From positions 1 to 33,089 of the forward strand of contig MEDW01000016.1 in the NCBI GenBank assembly GCA_001724215.1: DNA of 33,089 nt. Direction: 5' to 3'. Source of the stretch: Erythrobacter sp. SCN 62-14 (GTDB taxonomy: Bacteria > Pseudomonadota > Alphaproteobacteria > Sphingomonadales > Sphingomonadaceae). Positions 31,483 through 33,089 of this stretch are shown in pieces. Every line of letters begins with the position of its first letter. Position 1 is the stretch's first letter. The notes below the pieces were generated by a model, which was given only the letters and a program-made list of their open reading frames with translations, had not been told where the DNA came from and made no database searches. A program made the position numbers and the translations under genes.

Positions 31483-32819
31483 CACGCTGCCTTTGTGCCG
31501 TTGGCGCGCATTACTGTGAGATCCTGCTCCATCGCGCTCTGGAATTCTTCCCGGATTGGATAGGCCTCAGACGGCATATATTGCGTAAACAGGCACGAAC
31601 GCAAACCAAGGTTGTAATCCACCAGCGCCAGAGTGCCTGCAGCCCCGCCCCAGCCGAAAGTGCCATTCTTGGAACGGCCGCCCGCGCCGTGGCCCTCACC
31701 TTCAAGCCAGGTGCCCTTGGTGTCGACAGTGGCTGGCAGAAGGTCGGAGACGCCAACGCGCACAGCTTCCTCACTTATCACCCGCCTGCCATCAATCATC
31801 CCGTATTCAAGCAGCATACGCAAGAAACGATCGTAATCCTTGGGGCTGGACACCAACCCACCGCCACCTGCGGGCACTTCGGGCGGATCGAGAAACACCG
31901 AATTCACCCCCGGATCAATCGGGAACGGCATCCCGCCGACAATACCGTAATTATCCGTCAGCCGCGCAGCCTCACTTTGCGGCACCTGCATGAAAGTGCT
32001 TGTCATGCCGCAAGGCTCAAAGATGCGCTCTTTCAGGAAAGCTTCAAACTCCATACCGCTTGCCACTTCGATCACGCGGCCCAGCAGATCGATGCTGCAC
32101 GAATAGCTCCATTTGGTCGCTGGCTGATACATCAGCGGCAGGGTCGCGAGGCGCTCGGCAAAGGCCTCAAGCCCCGGTGCGGGCGTGACGGGCGGAAACC
32201 CCGGCAAGGGCATCCGACTGACTCGCCCGCCAACCAGGCCAAGCTCGTTATAGGCATCGCGCAACGGACCTTCGCTGATGATCTGATACCCAAGGCCTGC
32301 GGTGTGCGTGAGCAATTGGCGAATGGTGATGGGACGCTCGGCTGGGACAGTCTGATCAAGCGGCCCTTTGGGATCGGTGAGCACCTGCATATCGCGGAAG
32401 GCCGGGATGATTTCATGCAGCGGCTGATCGAGGCCAAGCTTGCCTTCATCGATGAGTATCATCGTCGCCATGCCGGTGATGGGCTTTGACATCGAATAGA
32501 TCCGGTAGAGCGAGTTTTCATCCACCGGAGCAGGCCTTGCCAGCGACAAGGTGCCGCCGCCAACCGTGTGCGCGTGATCTTCGCGCCCCCAGCCAAAGGT
32601 CAGGAACAGATTGGCGACCTTGCGGCTGGATACATAGCTGTCTGCGAGCTTGGCAACATTGGGCCAGCTTTCAGCCACGTCATGCGCTGCCAACACTTGG
32701 CGCCCGAATGGCAGGCCCGCCAGGCTGATCCCGGCCCCTGCCAGCACGGCGCCGCGAAACAGCGCCCGGCGCGACAATTGCGGGCTCAAGGAAGCGGTCT
32801 CAAAGTCACGAAAGGCCAT
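31482..32819 (-). CDS. serine hydrolase, class C beta-lactamase-like (family VIII esterase type), exported
   Basis: The 445-residue protein has the SxxK catalytic pair (Ser109 and Lys112 in YSMSKP), the second-motif tyrosine (Tyr239 in WSYSCS) and a C-terminal FGWGGAAGT. The WGG there takes the place of the KTG box of true beta-lactamases, as in family VIII esterases. It is more likely an esterase or peptidase than a resistance enzyme. The N-terminus has a twin-arginine type signal (SRRALFRGAVLAGAGISLAG), so it would be exported folded. A putative HTAGLGY stretch follows the first motif. It begins a tightly coupled operon with nudC and the DsbA-like gene. Confidence 0.94.
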   Translation of the reverse strand: MAFRDFETASLSPQLSRRALFRGAVLAGAGISLAGLPFGRQVLAAHDVAESWPNVAKLADSYVSSRKVANLFLTFGWGREDHAHTVGGGTLSLARPAPVDENSLYRIYSMSKPITGMATMILIDEGKLGLDQPLHEIIPAFRDMQVLTDPKGPLDQTVPAERPITIRQLLTHTAGLGYQIISEGPLRDAYNELGLVGGRVSRMPLPGFPPVTPAPGLEAFAERLATLPLMYQPATKWSYSCSIDLLGRVIEVASGMEFEAFLKERIFEPCGMTSTFMQVPQSEAARLTDNYGIVGGMPFPIDPGVNSVFLDPPEVPAGGGGLVSSPKDYDRFLRMLLEYGMIDGRRVISEEAVRVGVSDLLPATVDTKGTWLEGEGHGAGGRSKNGTFGWGGAAGTLALVDYNLGLRSCLFTQYMPSEAYPIREEFQSAMEQDLTVMRANGTKAA

Positions 32820-32919
32820 TTCAGGGAATCTCCGGCTGGTTCACTTTGCCCCTGTGTGCGGCACGCACGCCGATGGGTCAATTGCGAGCTTTGAGGCCGG
32901 CTGGCGATGCCCCAGAGGC

Positions 32920-32950
32920 TTGTCAGGCCCAAGTGTCCTAGCCATATAAG
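32920..32950 (+). promoter_or_regulatory. candidate promoter for the truncated membrane-protein gene
   Basis: TTGTCA (32920-32925) and TATAAG (32945-32950) lie 19 nt apart, slightly wider than ideal, directly before the ATG at 32955. If used, the message would be nearly leaderless; no ribosome binding site is seen before the ATG. Confidence 0.25.
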
Positions 32951-32954
32951 ACAC

Positions 32955-33089
32955 ATGCTCAATCTGCTCAGCTTCCTGTTTGGCATCGCCAGCCTCATCA
33001 TCGTCATCCCTGCGCAAATCCCGTTTCTGGGTTGGGCGAACTGGGTGGCACTGCCGGTGATTGTGCTGGGGATTGTGGCAGGCGCGCTT
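32955..33089 (+). CDS. small membrane protein, truncated by the window end
   Basis: An ATG at 32955 opens a frame that runs to the last base with no stop: 45 residues starting MLNLLSFLFGIASLIIVIPA. They form two hydrophobic segments joined by QIPFLGWANW, so this is the start of an inner-membrane protein. The family is not recognisable from this part. It diverges from the serine hydrolase gene. Confidence 0.6.
   Translation, partial: MLNLLSFLFGIASLIIVIPAQIPFLGWANWVALPVIVLGIVAGAL

Noticed and set aside
31482-32819. true class C beta-lactamase (resistance gene)
   Set aside because: The KTG box is replaced by a WGG stretch and the second motif is not YxN, which fits family VIII esterase-type hydrolases better.

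Overview
The window looks like chromosomal DNA from a GC-rich alphaproteobacterium, most likely Sphingomonadales and probably the Erythrobacter group. The reasons are a Ros/MucR-type regulator of the sphingomonad kind, a Fur protein without the CxxC pair, a DUF1489 protein, a class II DAHP synthase, and pieces of the conserved alphaproteobacterial block nfu - tsaB - rimI - fur - plsC - miaB - phoH - ybeY - corC. No tRNA, rRNA, CRISPR array, transposase or phage gene was found.

Layout. 95-5619 (minus): an M16 metalloprotease with a signal peptide, then a class II DAHP synthase, then an FAD-dependent oxidoreductase. 5730-10057 (plus): an Nfu iron-sulfur scaffold, a RutE-like nitroreductase, tsaB, rimI, a MucR-like regulator, fur and plsC. 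10414-12849 (minus): a LysR regulator, corC and ybeY. 13195-19907 (plus): a complete Csu-like (archaic, spore-coat-U type) chaperone-usher pilus locus with four pilins, a chaperone, an usher and a two-domain tip protein. 19901-24526 (mostly minus): an unknown beta-rich protein, phoH, miaB and a cyclophilin, with an unknown secreted protein on the plus strand between phoH and miaB. 24678-29223 (plus): the Mg2+ transporter mgtE, then an SDR / NTF2-like / Rieske oxygenase operon, then a DUF1489 protein. 29233-32819 (minus): an HdeD-like membrane protein and a tightly coupled serine hydrolase - nudC - DsbA-like operon. The window ends in a truncated small membrane protein.

The most notable system is the pilus locus. 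Its four pilins fall into two sequence classes arranged A-B-A-B, as if a two-gene unit had been duplicated. A strong intrinsic terminator lies between the last pilin and the chaperone, which fits high pilin output and lower output of the assembly machinery. The locus separates phoH from ybeY, which are usually neighbours. Read as a whole, miaB-phoH-ybeY-corC runs opposite to fur-plsC, so the second half of the housekeeping block appears to have been inverted and then opened by the pilus locus.

Other points of interest are a MucR-like protein that has lost three of the four zinc ligands, a Rieske oxygenase whose NTF2-like partner is encoded just upstream with overlapping codons, a structured leader before mgtE, and several candidate operators. 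All protein functions are inferred from motifs read by eye; no database search was run.
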